Under the pieces are notes generated by a model. The model had not been told where the DNA came from, searched no databases, and was given only the letters and a program-made list of their open reading frames with translations. This document shows positions 10,834 to 19,537 of a DNA stretch of 64,000 nucleotides, piece by piece. Both the position numbers and the translations under genes were made by a program. Position 1 is the first letter of the stretch, and each line of letters begins with the position of its first letter. Location: the NCBI RefSeq assembly GCF_013760955.1, contig NZ_JACDUL010000001.1, positions 187,951 through 251,950 on the forward strand. Reading direction: 5' to 3'. The DNA comes from Methanococcus maripaludis (lineage in GTDB: Archaea; AGJL01; Methanococci; Methanococcales; Methanococcaceae).

Positions 10834-11705
10834 TGGTTAACAAAACATTGGTTATAGATAATCGTGGGAAAAAATACCTTTTAAATAAAGACCTCGATAA
10901 CTTCGGAAATGATCTTGGAGTTGTTGATTTAGTTGGAAAAGAAGAAGGATCAATTTTAATGACAAATAAAGGCGGAGAATTTTATTTCGTAACCCCAACT
11001 ATTCATGACATTATCAAAAAAATGAAAAGAAGTGTTACAACACTCCTTCCAAAAGATATTGGATTAATCATTGCTGAATGCGGTATCGAAAATGGAGAAA
11101 CCGTTGTTGAAGCAGGTACTGGTTCTGCAGCACTTACAATATATTTAGCAAATGCTGTTGGAAAAGAGGGAAAAATAATAACTTACGAAAAAAGACCTGA
11201 ATTTGCAAAAATTGCGAGAAAAAACCTTGAAATTGTTGGAGCAGTTCGAAAAAACCAAAAAATCATTGGAATTGACGACGAAGACGAAGAAGAAATGGAA
11301 ATTGTGGAAAACGGACTTTACAACGTTACCCAAAAAATCGGTGACATTACTGAAAAAATTGAAGAAGAAAATATCGATGTTTTAGTTTTGGACATGCCTG
11401 ACCCTTGGAATGTTGTGGAACATGCCAAAAAATCACTCAAAAAAGCAAAGGGAAGAATTGCAATATATGTACCTTACGTGGAACAGGCTAAAAAAGGTGT
11501 TGAAGCTTTAAAAGAACATGGATTTTTAGATATCCGGACTGTTGAGTGTATTGTTAGAGACATTGAAATTTCAGAAAAGGGTGTCAGACCTTCAACGAGA
11601 ATGATCGGACATACCGGATACATTACAACTGCAAGAGTCTGCCCTGAAGAAGTAGTGAAATACGTTCCAAAAAAGCCAAAAGATGCAGAAAAAATTGAAG
11701 AATAA
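10833..11705 (+). CDS. trmI: tRNA (adenine-N1)-methyltransferase, TrmI family
   Basis: A 290-aa AdoMet-dependent enzyme expected to make m1A at position 57/58 in the tRNA T-loop. An N-terminal domain precedes the Rossmann fold; motif I is VVEAGTGSAAL (residues 91-101) and the catalytic region reads VLDMPDPWN. Start at 10833 follows from GGGTGA at 10823-10828. An acidic insert (about residues 148-155, DDEDEEE) makes it somewhat longer than the usual family size I recall. Coupled to rnhB by a one-base overlap. Confidence 0.9.
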   Translation: MVNKTLVIDNRGKKYLLNKDLDNFGNDLGVVDLVGKEEGSILMTNKGGEFYFVTPTIHDIIKKMKRSVTTLLPKDIGLIIAECGIENGETVVEAGTGSAALTIYLANAVGKEGKIITYEKRPEFAKIARKNLEIVGAVRKNQKIIGIDDEDEEEMEIVENGLYNVTQKIGDITEKIEEENIDVLVLDMPDPWNVVEHAKKSLKKAKGRIAIYVPYVEQAKKGVEALKEHGFLDIRTVECIVRDIEISEKGVRPSTRMIGHTGYITTARVCPEEVVKYVPKKPKDAEKIEE

Positions 11706-11794
11706 TTTAAATTTATTATTTAACCATTTTTAAATACTATTTTTCACAAAAATATACCAAATAAAAAAATTAAGCTATTTTTGAGGAATAAATT

Positions 11795-12055
11795 ATGAAA
11801 AGATTATATCGATCAGATAAAGAAAGAATGCTCTCAGGAGTATGCGGGGGACTTGCAATCTACTTCAACATAGATCCAACATTAATAAGGCTTTTATGGG
11901 CGCTATTATTTTTCATGAACCCTTTAATGATTGTTGTATATATCATCGGAGCATTAGTCATTCCGATTAAACCTGAAGGGGTTTTTTATGACTTTTCTGA
12001 AGAACCTGAAAAAATAAAATCTGAATCTGAAATTGAACCAAAACCTGAAGAATAA
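11795..12055 (+). CDS. PspC-domain small membrane protein
   Basis: An 86-aa protein with the PspC signature (MLSGVCGGLAIYFNID, then PTLIRLLWALL) and two close hydrophobic segments forming a membrane hairpin. In bacteria PspC domains take part in envelope-stress responses; in archaea the role is not established. The tail is acidic and Pro/Glu-rich. It lies 29 bases before the transglutaminase-like gene, suggesting one operon. Confidence 0.8.
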   Translation: MKRLYRSDKERMLSGVCGGLAIYFNIDPTLIRLLWALLFFMNPLMIVVYIIGALVIPIKPEGVFYDFSEEPEKIKSESEIEPKPEE

Positions 12056-12084
12056 TTTAAATTTTTTTAAATTTTGGTGTTTTT

Positions 12085-13152
12085 ATGAATTTAAAACTGA
12101 AAAACATAATTTATATCGCAATTGTTGGAATTTTAGCAGTTTCTACCCTATTTTTCATTCAAAATAATTCTGAAACGTTGAATTTATCGGACATTTTTGA
12201 AAATGGTGTATTTAGTGAAACTTCTGAAAAACTCCCAAAATATATTTTTGAAGATTCAATTGAAGTTTATCTATCGCCAAACGAACTTGCAAAAGTATCT
12301 AAACTATCCAAATCCCTAAATGGAGATACGATTGAAGATTCCATCTGGAACATTATACTTTGGGAAGAAGATAACATCGAATACAACCATGCGAAAGCTG
12401 AACTTCCAACTCCAGAAGTTACATACTGGGTAACTGGAAAAACAGAAGTTTCTGATCCATACAATAATACAATACAAAGTCCCACTGAAACAATTGCCTT
12501 AAAATCAGGAATTTGTGGAGATTATGCACTATTAACCTCTGCATTGCTTTTAGAAATGAATTATTCCCCGATATACATTTTAACCTTCGAGTCAGAAGGA
12601 AACGCAGGTCATGCTGCCGCTGCAGTTAACATTAATGGTGATTATTATATTATTGACCAACAACCGCCAATAATGGAGTTATATAATTATTTAGACTATA
12701 AAAGAGACATTGAAGAGTATAAAATAGATAATATCACATTTTACAAAATTGAACTATCAAATGATTCAACCTACTTTGAAAAAGGTTTTGAATCTGTTGA
12801 AACTTATGATTCAGTTTCAAATGAATACAGCGATATTCCAGGTCTTTCAAGATACTTGATGACGTATTTTGAGAACAGTTATGAAATAAGTAGTGATTAC
12901 AATATCAAATACCTAGATTCGATGGAGTATCTTCCAAGAGCATATGAAAAAGGGGTAACAATTCAGTATTTCTTTCAATTTGGTGGATACACACCAATTT
13001 TTGAAAAACAGTATGCAAAATGGGTATTTGATTATATTGAAAATGACATGACTGAAAGTAAATATGATATTTCAGAATATAATTCAATATGGATTAGAAG
13101 TTCTTACGATGGAGAAAAACTCAAAATAATAATAAATCTATCTAAAAAATAA
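12085..13152 (+). CDS. Membrane-anchored transglutaminase-like protein
   Basis: A 355-aa protein with one N-terminal membrane segment (about residues 7-25) and a probable extracellular transglutaminase-like fold. The catalytic triad is visible as Cys144 in SGICGDYA, His176 in NAGHAAAAV and Asp191 in YYIIDQQPP. The remaining 160 residues have no domain I recognise. Such archaeal proteins may be peptidases or cross-linking enzymes; the substrate is unknown. GGTG precedes the ATG. Confidence 0.8.
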   Translation: MNLKLKNIIYIAIVGILAVSTLFFIQNNSETLNLSDIFENGVFSETSEKLPKYIFEDSIEVYLSPNELAKVSKLSKSLNGDTIEDSIWNIILWEEDNIEYNHAKAELPTPEVTYWVTGKTEVSDPYNNTIQSPTETIALKSGICGDYALLTSALLLEMNYSPIYILTFESEGNAGHAAAAVNINGDYYIIDQQPPIMELYNYLDYKRDIEEYKIDNITFYKIELSNDSTYFEKGFESVETYDSVSNEYSDIPGLSRYLMTYFENSYEISSDYNIKYLDSMEYLPRAYEKGVTIQYFFQFGGYTPIFEKQYAKWVFDYIENDMTESKYDISEYNSIWIRSSYDGEKLKIIINLSKK

Positions 13153-13371
13153 TTATTTAAAACTTTAACACCTTTTTTCGCCGTTATATAGTACCATCTT
13201 TTATTTTTGGTCATTTTTGAATGAGGTATGATAAAAATATTTCGATTTTTCCACAATAGTAACAATAATATAATAATTAAAAAATACTTATTTTTGTTGT
13301 ATTACAATGTTTTTAATTTTAAAAAGAGGCTTTGTAGGCACAAATAACAAAGTTTATTGAAGGTAGATACC

Positions 13372-13548
13372 ATGGGCGTTGGAAATTCAATAAAAAACAT
13401 ATGGCGTGGAGTTAGAGGAAAACCAAGCACTGAACTTCAAGAAATAATTGACTGTTTTAAATCCAGAGGTTCATACAGATGCATTGAAGACTGCATGGAC
13501 TTTTTAGAACTCAGTAAAAAGTTAAAACAGGTAAGCGGAAGTAAATAA
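13372..13548 (+). CDS. Small conserved-looking protein of unknown function (58 aa)
   Basis: A short hydrophilic protein starting at the ATG at 13372 with AAGGTAG ten bases upstream. It has three cysteines (DCFKSRG, YRCIEDCMDF) and an amphipathic C-terminal helix. I do not recognise the family. It is preceded by about 220 bases of AT-rich sequence with a TATATAG element and converges on the thymidylate-synthase-like gene with 27 bases between stops. Confidence 0.55.
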   Translation: MGVGNSIKNIWRGVRGKPSTELQEIIDCFKSRGSYRCIEDCMDFLELSKKLKQVSGSK

Positions 13549-13575
13549 TATAGTATAATATTATTTTTGATTATT

Positions 13576-14208
13576 TTAAAACTTTTTTAAAGCATCAATA
13601 TCCCGTTCATAATAAACGTGCATAGATACTGAATGGTGCGTGTATTTTACAAGTTCAATTCCCAATTTTTCAGCAACTAATTCACCAAGCGCAATTAATC
13701 CTATTGCATTTGCGTGAAATGCCAAAAATGCATCGTTTGACCTGAAAAGTACTGTTTGGTATAATTTATTATCTCTTATCAAAAACTGCACAATCTGTAA
13801 ACAGGGAACATCTTTTACAGTTTGATCAATATAGGGATTCCATGTAATTGCAACTGCTCGCCTTGAATTAATCTGTTCTTTTAATTTATATACAATATAT
13901 TCAATCTGGTCGTTTTTTAATTCTTTTTTATCATTCGGGTATTCAAAAATTCTTTCATGGTAATCGTAAACAAATGTTGCTGCGGATCCATGCAATAACT
14001 GTTCAGTATAAGATTTAACAGCCCGCTCTCCAAGCTGATATTTTTCAGAGATTGATTTATCCGATGGATCAGTGATTTCAATAATTGTATTCATTATTTC
14101 TTTACATTTCTGCCTATCTTCTGTAACCATATCGGTTCCTTCTTCCATGATTTTTGGTATAAGTGCTTCAAATGCAGATTTAACAGATTTTTTCTTTATT
14201 GCGAGCAT
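13576..14208 (-). CDS. thyA: Putative archaeal thymidylate synthase
   Basis: A 210-aa divergent member of the thymidylate synthase fold. Key elements can be matched: an RR pair (Arg116-Arg117 in NSRRAVAITWNP), the catalytic Cys136 in VPCLQIVQF, and FRSNDAFLAFHANAIG matching the classical RS-D-FLG-PFNI block. It is shorter than bacterial ThyA (about 264 aa) and probably uses a methanogen pterin rather than standard folate, as proposed for archaeal homologues. Start at 14208 is set by GGTGA before the ATG. Divergent from an amidohydrolase gene. Confidence 0.8.
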   Translation of the reverse strand: MLAIKKKSVKSAFEALIPKIMEEGTDMVTEDRQKCKEIMNTIIEITDPSDKSISEKYQLGERAVKSYTEQLLHGSAATFVYDYHERIFEYPNDKKELKNDQIEYIVYKLKEQINSRRAVAITWNPYIDQTVKDVPCLQIVQFLIRDNKLYQTVLFRSNDAFLAFHANAIGLIALGELVAEKLGIELVKYTHHSVSMHVYYERDIDALKKF

Positions 14209-14281
14209 GATTTTCACCAACAGATTAATATTTAATGGTTAAACTTCCATACTTTAAGTAGTTAGAATAAAGGTGCGAATT

Positions 14282-15400
14282 ATGGTTTATTTAAATTCTA
14301 ATTTTTTATATGGCGACGACTTCGAACCAAAAAAAGGAGTTTTGGTTATCGAAGACGAAATTATAAAAGGATTTACGAGTGAACACCATTCAAATGTTTT
14401 AAATTACAAGGGGTTAGTCATTCCTCCCCTTATTAATTCCCATACTCATATTGGAGACAATAGTATTAAAGATATTGGTATTGGAATGTCACTTGATGAA
14501 CTTGTCAAACCCCCAAATGGCATTAAACACAAGTTTTTAAATAGTTGTAGCGAGAAAGAGTTGGTGCAGGGGATGTCAGAAGGGCTTTATGATTTGGAAA
14601 ATAATGGCATTAAAGCTTTTTGTGACTTTCGTGAAAATGGAATTAATGGAATAAATTTACTTAAATCAGCATTTGAAAATTCAGATGTATCTATTAAACC
14701 CATAATTCTTGGAAGGCCCACTGAAAGGGAAAAAAACCTTTTAAAAAATGAGATAGCCACTATCTTGGATAATTGTGATGGTTTAGGATTAAGCGGTTCA
14801 AATGAGTATTCGGACCAAGAACTTAAGTTTATTTGTAAATTGGTGAATAAAAAAATACTTTCAATTCATGCAAATGAACATAAGGGCTCAGTCCAGTATT
14901 CAATAGAAAAATATGGAATTTCCGAAATTGAAAGATTGATAAATCTAAAAATAAAGCCTAATTTCATTATCCATGCGACACACTCTAGTTTTGATGACCT
15001 ATCCCTGTTAAATGAAAATAAAATACATGTTGTAGTATGCCCAAGAGCAAATGCCTCGTTTAATGTTGGAATTCCGGACATTCCAAAAATGTTAGAATAC
15101 AATTTAAAACTTGGAATTGGAACTGATAACTTCATGACAAATTCTCCGTCAATATTTAAAGAAATGGACTTTATCTACAAAACATACCATGTAGACCCAA
15201 AAGAAATTCTTAAGATGGCGACCATAAACGGTGCTGAAATACTCGGACTTCAAAATACTGGATTGATAAAAGAAGGATATAATCCAATATTTACATTTAT
15301 AAAAAATGTAAACATTTTAAAAACATCTAAAAACGTTGTTGCATCAGTTGTAACTCGATTGGAAAATGGAGACGTTGATTCAAAGTTTTTAGTTTGTTGA
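14282..15400 (+). CDS. Amidohydrolase family protein (metal-dependent deaminase-like)
   Basis: A 372-aa member of the amidohydrolase superfamily, cytosine/guanine deaminase branch. Metal ligands: HTH at 54-56 (NSHTHIGDN), a later His in LSIHANEH, another in IHATHSS, and the Asp in GIGTDNFMTNSP. The ATG at 14282 follows AGGTG; an in-frame GTG nine bases earlier is part of that ribosome site. Substrate unknown. Its divergent promoter with the thymidylate-synthase-like gene hints at pyrimidine or pterin metabolism, but this is inference. Confidence 0.82.
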   Translation: MVYLNSNFLYGDDFEPKKGVLVIEDEIIKGFTSEHHSNVLNYKGLVIPPLINSHTHIGDNSIKDIGIGMSLDELVKPPNGIKHKFLNSCSEKELVQGMSEGLYDLENNGIKAFCDFRENGINGINLLKSAFENSDVSIKPIILGRPTEREKNLLKNEIATILDNCDGLGLSGSNEYSDQELKFICKLVNKKILSIHANEHKGSVQYSIEKYGISEIERLINLKIKPNFIIHATHSSFDDLSLLNENKIHVVVCPRANASFNVGIPDIPKMLEYNLKLGIGTDNFMTNSPSIFKEMDFIYKTYHVDPKEILKMATINGAEILGLQNTGLIKEGYNPIFTFIKNVNILKTSKNVVASVVTRLENGDVDSKFLVC

Positions 15401-15460
15401 TTCAATATGTAATTGATATTTAATTTAAAAAACTGCAATATACTAAATTTATGTGATATA

Positions 15461-16729
15461 ATGACAATTGCTAAATTTCACGGTGGATGCCACCAAATTG
15501 GAAAATCTTGCGTAGAGATAAACACTAAAAAATCAAAAATATTAATTGACTGTGGAATGGACCCTTCAGATAACGGGCTTCCAGACATTACTGATTCTGA
15601 TGTTGACGCAGTTTTGGTTTCACACGCTCACTTGGACCACTGCGGTGCAATCCCATATTTTAACTTCAAAAAAATATACTGTAACCCCCCAACTGCGGAT
15701 TTGATGTACAACGTCTGGAAAGACACGGTAAGCCTTTCAAAAACGTACAGGGAAGAAGATATCAAAAAATCAATGGATGTAATCAAAACTGTAAATTACC
15801 GGGAAGAAAAACAGGTTACTCCAGACATTAAAATGAAAATGTACGATGCTGGACACATTTTAGGAAGTTCTTCCCTCTATTTGGATATCGATGGAAAAAA
15901 ATTACTCTATACCGGAGATATTAACGAAATTGAAACAAGAACGCTCCGTGCAGCAGATACTGACTTTGATGAAATCGATACAATAATTATTGAATCTACT
16001 TACGGTTCTCCGTTGGATATAAAACCTGCAAGAAAAGTTTTAGAAAAACAGTTAATCGATGAAATCTCTGAAACTATCGAAAACGGTGGAAAGGTAATTA
16101 TTCCTGTTTTTGCAGTTGGAAGGTCCCAAGAAATCATTGTTGTGATCAACAACTACATGAAAAGCGGTGCTTTAAAAGAAGTTCCAATATACATTAATGG
16201 ATCTTTAACACACACTACGGGAATGTACATGGGATATTCTGACTGGTTAAATCCAAAAATAAAAAATGCAATTGAAAACAGGATCAATCCGTTTGGAAAT
16301 CTCATAAAAGGCGGGGACGAAGCTTTCAGTAAAGAACCTTGCATTATTATTTCAACATCAGGAATGGTTCAGGGGGGCCCAGTACTCCAATACCTTTCAC
16401 TATTAAAAAATCCAAGAAATAAGATAATATTAACAGGATACCAGGCTGAAGGAACTATTGGAAGAAGTCTTGAAGAAGGTGCTACAGAAGTAAAACCTTT
16501 CAAAAGAGCAATTCCCGTAAATGGAAAAGTTGTAAAAATCGAGTTTTCTGCCCACGCTGACTACAATTCGCTTCTGAGGTTTATGAAAAAGATACCACAA
16601 CCAAGCAAAGCGATCGTAATGCACGGGGAAAGGTACCAGGCACTTTCACTTGCAATGACAATCTGGAAAACCTTAAAAATTCCTGCACTTGCACCATCCA
16701 TAGGCAGTGTTTTGCCATTATTTGATTAA
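15461..16729 (+). CDS. Beta-CASP metallo-beta-lactamase ribonuclease (aCPSF2 type)
   Basis: A 422-aa nuclease of the CPSF73-like family. The metallo-beta-lactamase motif is HAHLDH (residues 55-60), with DAGHILGSS and GDINE following. The beta-CASP part has the STSGMVQGGP loop and a C-terminal FSAHADY. It lacks the N-terminal KH domains of the essential terminator nuclease aCPSF1, so aCPSF2 (RNA processing or decay) is the better call. Start at 15461 has GTGAT upstream; the longer frame from 15413 lacks a ribosome site. Confidence 0.88.
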   Translation: MTIAKFHGGCHQIGKSCVEINTKKSKILIDCGMDPSDNGLPDITDSDVDAVLVSHAHLDHCGAIPYFNFKKIYCNPPTADLMYNVWKDTVSLSKTYREEDIKKSMDVIKTVNYREEKQVTPDIKMKMYDAGHILGSSSLYLDIDGKKLLYTGDINEIETRTLRAADTDFDEIDTIIIESTYGSPLDIKPARKVLEKQLIDEISETIENGGKVIIPVFAVGRSQEIIVVINNYMKSGALKEVPIYINGSLTHTTGMYMGYSDWLNPKIKNAIENRINPFGNLIKGGDEAFSKEPCIIISTSGMVQGGPVLQYLSLLKNPRNKIILTGYQAEGTIGRSLEEGATEVKPFKRAIPVNGKVVKIEFSAHADYNSLLRFMKKIPQPSKAIVMHGERYQALSLAMTIWKTLKIPALAPSIGSVLPLFD

Positions 16730-16871
16730 TTTCTTTTTTTAATATTTTAAAATTCAATAGTATTAGTTATATCCATTTTTTTAATAGCTATTTTAAAAAT
16801 AAATAATCTAAATAGGTTTTTAAGTATTTAGTAATGTATTTACCCGTATTTGCATTTTTAAAGAGGTATCC

Positions 16872-16881
16872 CTTTATATTA
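16872..16881 (+). promoter_or_regulatory. TATA element of the fru operon
   Basis: CTTTATATTA about 55 bases before the fruA start, within a 200-base AT-rich upstream region. The predicted start near 16905 leaves a leader with the strong GGAGGTGA site. I saw no clear palindromic operator here. Confidence 0.45.
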
Positions 16882-16933
16882 TCCCCAAGAAAGAAAGTTT
16901 AATGTATGCATATTACCCTTGGAGGTGACTAAA

Positions 16934-18178
16934 GTGGCAGAACCTGTAACTATCAGCCCTACAACTAGACATGAAGGGCACGCTAAGCTAGTTTTGAACG
17001 TAGACGATGAAGGGATTGTAACTAAGGCATTTTATCCAAATACGACCCCTGTAAGAGGTTTCGAAACAATGTTGCAAGGAAAAGCAGCAGCATTCGGACC
17101 TATTGCAGTTATGAGAATTTGTGGTATATGTCAGGCAACCCACGGTATTGCTTCATGTGAGGCAATCGAACATGCTATTGATATGGAAATACCTAAAGAC
17201 GGTATGATATTAAGAGAATTAGTAGGTTTAGGAAATAGGATGCATTCGCACCCACTACACCACTTGTTAATTGTAGATGACCTCTTAAAACCTGAAGAAG
17301 CTGGAACTTTAAGAGTAGAAGGAATTAAATTAATCCAGAGAATGAGAAAAGCTGGACAGATGCTTGTAGATGTTGCCGGTGGGGAAGGTATTCACCCTCC
17401 AAACTTAATGGTAGGCGGTATGAGAACAAACATCACCGAAAGAGCAAAAGCTAAACTCTACTATGCTTGCAGAGAATACGAAAAAGACTGTAATGCAATG
17501 CTAGAAGTATTAGAAATGTTAATGGAAAGATACTTGGAAGAAATCGGAATTCCTGATCTAGGTAAACATGATCTCCCATATATTGCTTCAGACACAACAT
17601 TTGGTAACAGAGATGCTATCAACTTTAAAGATATAACAGAAGTTACTGCACAAAGATACTATGCAGACTTCCCAGATATTGCACAAACCGCAACAAACCA
17701 GATCCCATTCTACAGAGGAAACCCTGCAGAAGGTGGACCTAGGGCAAGAATGATTAAATACGGAAACTTTAAATCTGCCGGTGGAGCAATGGATATTAAC
17801 CTTGCGAGAGCGATGGAAAACTTTGAAGCTGTTAAACGATCATTGGAACTTCTTGATGAATTAAACATTAACGGAACTACAAGAGAAGTACCTAACTTCT
17901 ATAATGCTAAGGAAGAATACGGAATAGGTGTTCACGAAGCACCAAGAGCTATCAATACCCACATGGCTAAAATGGGTAAAGATGGTAAAATCGAAAAATA
18001 CAACATCATTGCTGCTTCAACATGGAACTTCCCAGCTGTTGAAAAAGCTATTGAAGGTTACCACCACCAATATGCGGAAGTAATTATGAGAGCTTACGAC
18101 ATATGAGCTTCATGTGCTACGCACGTCATCGTAAAAGATGAACAGACTAAAAACGTTGTTGAAATAAGAGAATTCTAA
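16934..18178 (+). CDS. fruA: F420-reducing hydrogenase alpha subunit, selenocysteine-containing
   Basis: The large [NiFe]-centre subunit of the hydrogenase that reduces coenzyme F420 with H2 for methanogenesis. Four residues bind the active site: Cys63 and Cys66 (RICGICQ) and, at the C-terminus, U391 and Cys394 in DIUASCATH. The TGA at 18104-18106 lies exactly where the family has Cys. The frame continues 23 codons to TAA at 18176, and a SECIS hairpin follows, so it is read as selenocysteine. The last 17 residues after His397 should be cleaved on maturation. GTG at 16934 is the start, six bases after GGAGGTGA. First gene of fruADGB. Confidence 0.96.
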
Positions 18179-18194
18179 ATTCCTGAAAAGGAAA

Positions 18195-18230
18195 GTCTCA
18201 GAAAGGGAACCTTAATGGACCTCAAGAGAC
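18195..18230 (+). promoter_or_regulatory. SECIS element in the fruA 3' UTR
   Basis: A hairpin beginning 16 bases after the fruA stop. Outer stem GTCTC (18195-18199) pairs with GAGAC (18226-18230). The inner stem AGG (18204-18206) pairs with CCT (18220-18222). Next comes the hallmark internal loop of GAA (18207-18209) opposite a single A (18219), then CC pairs with GG around a five-base loop. This GAA/A bulge under a short GC stem is the archaeal SECIS signature, and archaeal SECIS elements sit in the 3' UTR. Confidence 0.9.
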
Positions 18231-18278
18231 AAAATTTAACTCACGGTAATCAAAAAAATCATTTCAACGGTTATTGAT

Positions 18279-18803
18279 ATGGAATATAAACTAACCCCTT
18301 CTTACCTTTTAAAGGAAAATATGGTTCTTGCATGCGGAAATATCCTATTTGCAGACGATGGATTCAGTGTCCATGTAATCGAAAAATTACAGGAATTATT
18401 AACTGAAGAAGAAAAGGAAAATATTGCACTGGTAGATGCCGGAGCAGGTGCTCCACAACAGGTGCTCACTTTAATCGACGGTGAATCTAAGACTAAACGA
18501 ATTATAGTCGTAGATATTATAGATTACGGACTAGAACCGGGAGAAATTAAAATACTTACTATGGATGACCTTCCAAAACCAGAACACACAAAAGTTGATA
18601 GTCATGACTGGCCGCTCTCTACTACGATGTATAGGGTATTTAGAGATGCACCTCATGAAATAGACTTTAAAGTTGTTGGTTGTCAGAAAAAGTACGTTTC
18701 AGAACCTGATGTAGTACTTGAACTGTCAGAAGAAGTCCAAAATGCAGTAGATGTAGCCGTAGACATAGTACTTTCCGAATTAAGGGGAAAACCAATCAAC
18801 TAA
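18279..18803 (+). CDS. fruD: F420-reducing hydrogenase delta subunit / maturation endopeptidase
   Basis: A 174-aa protein of the hydrogenase-maturation protease family (HyaD/FrhD type). It is expected to clip the C-terminal tail of FruA once nickel is inserted. The signature is [19 protein letters not shown] near the N-terminus, with the Asp residues as nickel ligands, and a later VVDIIDYG. The ribosome site before the ATG at 18279 is weak; an alternative in-frame ATG 14 codons in has none better. It lies 100 bases after fruA, a gap filled by the SECIS element. Confidence 0.92.
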   Translation: MEYKLTPSYLLKENMVLACGNILFADDGFSVHVIEKLQELLTEEEKENIALVDAGAGAPQQVLTLIDGESKTKRIIVVDIIDYGLEPGEIKILTMDDLPKPEHTKVDSHDWPLSTTMYRVFRDAPHEIDFKVVGCQKKYVSEPDVVLELSEEVQNAVDVAVDIVLSELRGKPIN

Positions 18804-18817
18804 GGGAGGAGAATATC

Positions 18818-19504
18818 ATGGTAAAAGTTGCTCACGTGCAATTAAGTAGCTGCTGTGGGTGTCTAGTTTCCCTTGCAGACACCTATGAAAAGCTTTTAGA
18901 TGTTTTAGGAGCTATAGATTTAGTTTACTCCCAGACTCTTGCTGATGTGAGAGAAGTTCCTGACGATGTAGACATAATCTTACTCGAAGGTAGCGTTTGT
19001 TTAAGCGACCACCACGCAATGGAAGTTGCACTTGATTCTAGGAAAAAAGCAAAAATATTAGTTGCTTTAGGAGCTTGTGCTGCTACTGGAAATGTTACAA
19101 GATTTTCAAAAGGAAATCAGCCTTCAAAACCAGTTCACGATGCATTTGCACCATTAACAGAAGTTGTAAAATGTGACTTGGCAATCCCAGGATGTCCACC
19201 ATCACCAGAATCTATAGTTGCAGTAGTTTTGGCGGCATTAAACGGAGATATGGAATACTTAGAACCATATGCAGAACTTGCAAAATATGGATCAGAAGCT
19301 TGTGGATGCGATTTAATTACAAAAGTAATTAATAAATCACTCTGTATGGGATGCGGTTCATGTGCAGCAGCTTGCCCTACAAGAGCAGTATCTATGGATG
19401 CAGGAAGACCATTAGTTGACAAGGAAATCTGTATAAAATGTGGCTCATGTTCAGTTCAGTGCCCAAGAATTAGATTCCCTGAATTAATTGAAAAAATAGA
19501 ATAA
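18818..19504 (+). CDS. fruG: F420-reducing hydrogenase gamma subunit
   Basis: A 228-aa small hydrogenase subunit that carries electrons from the [NiFe] site. The N-terminal part has the proximal-cluster cysteines ([26 protein letters not shown]). The C-terminal part is a two-cluster ferredoxin domain with [12 protein letters not shown] and [20 protein letters not shown] precedes the ATG. Cytoplasmic; no signal peptide, as expected for the soluble Fru enzyme. Confidence 0.95.
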   Translation: MVKVAHVQLSSCCGCLVSLADTYEKLLDVLGAIDLVYSQTLADVREVPDDVDIILLEGSVCLSDHHAMEVALDSRKKAKILVALGACAATGNVTRFSKGNQPSKPVHDAFAPLTEVVKCDLAIPGCPPSPESIVAVVLAALNGDMEYLEPYAELAKYGSEACGCDLITKVINKSLCMGCGSCAAACPTRAVSMDAGRPLVDKEICIKCGSCSVQCPRIRFPELIEKIE

Positions 19505-19537
19505 TTGCAATTATGGAAAATAAAAAAAGGTGATTAG

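Noticed and set aside
13228..13347. 39-codon frame upstream of the 58-aa gene
   Set aside because: GAGGT directly abuts the ATG with no spacing, and the product is a low-complexity Asn/Ile/Phe/Lys string.
18104..18106. Premature stop making fruA a truncated gene or pseudogene
   Set aside because: The frame continues through conserved residues to a proper stop and is followed by a SECIS hairpin, so the TGA is a selenocysteine codon.
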